54,288 bases of DNA from JBBQUP01 sp038212305 (lineage in GTDB: Bacteria; Bacteroidota; Bacteroidia; Bacteroidales; Marinilabiliaceae), in NCBI GenBank assembly GCA_038212305.1, contig JBBQUP010000009.1:1-54288 (forward strand), read 5' to 3'. Below the pieces are notes generated by a model that saw only the letters and a program-made list of their open reading frames with translations, had not been told where the DNA came from and ran no database searches. Made by a program: the position numbers and the translations under genes. Shown in pieces: positions 53,000 through 54,288 of the stretch (its first letter is position 1; every line of letters begins with the position of its first letter).

Positions 53000-53641
53000 A
53001 TGAATGTTTTTAACAGCACACAAATCGCAAACACTTATGACATATATTACCAAACCGAATTAGGAAAAACCGTTGACAATATTGAAAAGGAGATTATTTT
53101 AGGATTATTAAACGATATTTCTAAAGAAAGAATGTTGGAATTGGGTTGTGGAACAGGCCATTGGACAGAGTTCTTTCTCAATAATAATTTTGAGGTAACA
53201 GGTATTGACATTTCAGAATCCATGCTAAATATTGCAAAGCTGAAAAATTTAAACTGCGAATTAACCATAGGCAATTCAGAGAATATTCCTTTTAAAAATA
53301 GCAGTTTTAATATGGTTAGTTCGATAACAATGCTTGAATTCGTTGAAAATATAGACATTGTAGTTCAAGAGATTTTTCGAGTGTTAAAAACAGGAGGCTA
53401 CTTACTTATTGGTTGTTTGAATTCAGAATCGATAATAGGAATAAATAAAGACAAGGATAAAACTTTTAAGAATGCCAATTTTCTTAATATTAATGACATA
53501 AAAATGAAGTTTAGCCAATTTCAATTATTACAAATTCAAAGTGGTGTTTATCTTAACGACGAATATCAAATCATGGATTACTCAGAAAATTACAATTCCA
53601 TTGCTCCCGTATTTATTGCCGCACTTTTTCAAAAACAATAA
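53000..53641 (+). CDS. Class I SAM-dependent methyltransferase
   Basis: A 213-residue cytoplasmic enzyme. Motif I is MLELGCGTGHW (Glu 47 to Gly 53), the ribose-binding acid is Asp 70 in VTGIDISESML, then ENIPFKNSSFNMV (motif II region) and EIFRVLKTGGYLLIG (motif III). It resembles UbiE/methyltransferase-11 type enzymes acting on small molecules. The next gene starts 2 bases after its stop, so the two form a pair. Substrate unknown. Confidence 0.93.
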   Translation: MNVFNSTQIANTYDIYYQTELGKTVDNIEKEIILGLLNDISKERMLELGCGTGHWTEFFLNNNFEVTGIDISESMLNIAKLKNLNCELTIGNSENIPFKNSSFNMVSSITMLEFVENIDIVVQEIFRVLKTGGYLLIGCLNSESIIGINKDKDKTFKNANFLNINDIKMKFSQFQLLQIQSGVYLNDEYQIMDYSENYNSIAPVFIAALFQKQ

Positions 53642-53643
53642 AA

Positions 53644-53883
53644 ATGATTATTACAGCTGAAATTAGTTATTATCCTCTAACTGAAAACTACACTACTCCT
53701 ATTAATACTTTCATCAGTAAGTTATCTCAAAATAATATATCATTTGAGATTGGTGTGATGAGCACAATTGTGAATGGCGAATATGAAATAGTAATGAATG
53801 TATTAACAGAATCGATTAAGGAATTAATGAACCTGTATCCTTCTGTTTTTAATTTAAAAATATCGAATACATGTCCAATATGA
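53644..53883 (+). CDS. YkoF/MTH1187-like thiamine-binding protein
   Basis: A 79-residue protein of one ferredoxin-like domain. ITAEISYYPL at the start and IGVMSTIVNGEYEIVMNVL at about 36-54 match the YkoF-type domain, which binds thiamine or its hydroxymethylpyrimidine part. YkoF itself has two such domains; this is a single-domain form, as in the MTH1187 group. It follows the methyltransferase gene by 2 bases. A role in thiamine handling is inferred from the domain only. Confidence 0.8.
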   Translation: MIITAEISYYPLTENYTTPINTFISKLSQNNISFEIGVMSTIVNGEYEIVMNVLTESIKELMNLYPSVFNLKISNTCPI

Positions 53884-54288
53884 TAATAAAACATTCAAAC
53901 ATTTTAATACCTGATTTCTAAAATACAAACCAAAGAGCATTATATGGCACTATACTATACACATTCTTGTATTTCGCAATTTTTTTTAATAAAAATTGTA
54001 CTGTATGGCACTATCAAATGTATCTATCTAGCCTCGGTGTCATTTTATAGCACAAAAACATGGAGATTTATGGGTAAATTTCCTGTCAAACTTAACGAAA
54101 GTTTGCGCGAGTACAAAACCCGCCAAAACTGCCGCCGCCCGCCATTGAATACACCATTTGTTGTACTAAACCCTCCTTCGTCGGGTAACTTCAGGTACAT
54201 TATCCAAAAGTAATAAAATACCGATATTAAGCTCATTTTATTCACCTTAAAAGTTTTATAAAATGAGCAGAAAATCTTATTTGGAGCA
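53884..54288. other. Gene-free 3' end of window with a hairpin and a possible gene start
   Basis: Several frames cross this region on both strands, but none looks like protein. GCTCATTTTA at 54231-54240 and TAAAATGAGC at 54259-54268 are perfect inverted repeats. ATG at 54263-54265 lies inside the second arm and opens a frame (MSRKSYLE...) that runs off the window, so a gene might begin there. There is too little to judge it. Confidence 0.4.

Noticed and set aside
53944..54245. Overlapping frames on both strands at the right end
   Set aside because: Neither has a recognisable domain, a plausible leader or coding-like composition.

Overview
The window looks like a piece of a Bacteroidota chromosome, most likely class Bacteroidia and perhaps a marine or sediment facultative anaerobe. 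The order is a guess. Reasons: AT-rich DNA; promoter boxes of the phylum's TTTG / TAnnTTTG type; a str operon that runs rpsL-rpsG-fusA directly into rpsJ with no tuf; an L36 lacking its zinc ligands; and accessory proteins typical of the phylum (PorE-like OmpA protein, DUF2807 lipoprotein, GH3/serine-hydrolase fusion). No rRNA, tRNA or CRISPR array was recognised.

Layout. 1-2418 (minus): start of an Nramp metal transporter cut by the window edge, a small unknown gene and an MsbA-like ABC exporter. 2664-6979 (plus): a cluster typical of anaerobes, with a DUF134 regulator behind a clear promoter, two NifX-like cofactor-binding proteins, a DUF1847 protein and a COG1237 metallo-beta-lactamase-fold enzyme, followed by an RNB ribonuclease. 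7001-9505 (minus): a tight three-gene envelope operon (PagL-like lipid A deacylase, a barrel-like protein, a DUF2807 lipoprotein). 9506-11935: a MITE-like repeat and a large lipoprotein of unknown function. 12022-12909 (minus): fabD.

13300-31511 (plus): the core of the window, str-S10-spc-alpha as one colinear block from rpsL to rplQ. It includes fusA, secY, map, infA and rpoA, with a promoter in front of rpsL and a strong terminator after rplQ. Enolase follows with its own terminator. These genes supply the ribosome, the translocon and the RNA polymerase alpha subunit.

32936-36875 (minus): a small polysaccharide-degrading set (GH2 enzyme, alginate-lyase-family lipoprotein) with an S4-domain gene at its 3' end. 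36876-39000 is decayed: a cluster of inverted repeats, a 5'-truncated IS4-type transposase and a beta-barrel gene interrupted by one stop codon. 39019-54288 is mixed housekeeping and envelope content: GH3/serine-hydrolase fusion, lone receiver domain, PorE-like protein, MscS channel, YkgJ-type Cys-cluster protein, SfsA, N-carbamoylputrescine amidase, EamA transporter, lipid kinase, PAP2 phosphatase, small HTH protein, methyltransferase and a YkoF-like thiamine-binding protein.

I found no clear new defence or biosynthetic system. The items most worth checking are two families of structured dispersed repeats (one includes two hairpins with compensatory stem changes and a conserved 11-nt loop), the DUF134/NifX cluster with a palindrome inside its promoter, the single-stop barrel pseudogene, and the GH3 domain that appears to have lost its catalytic half.
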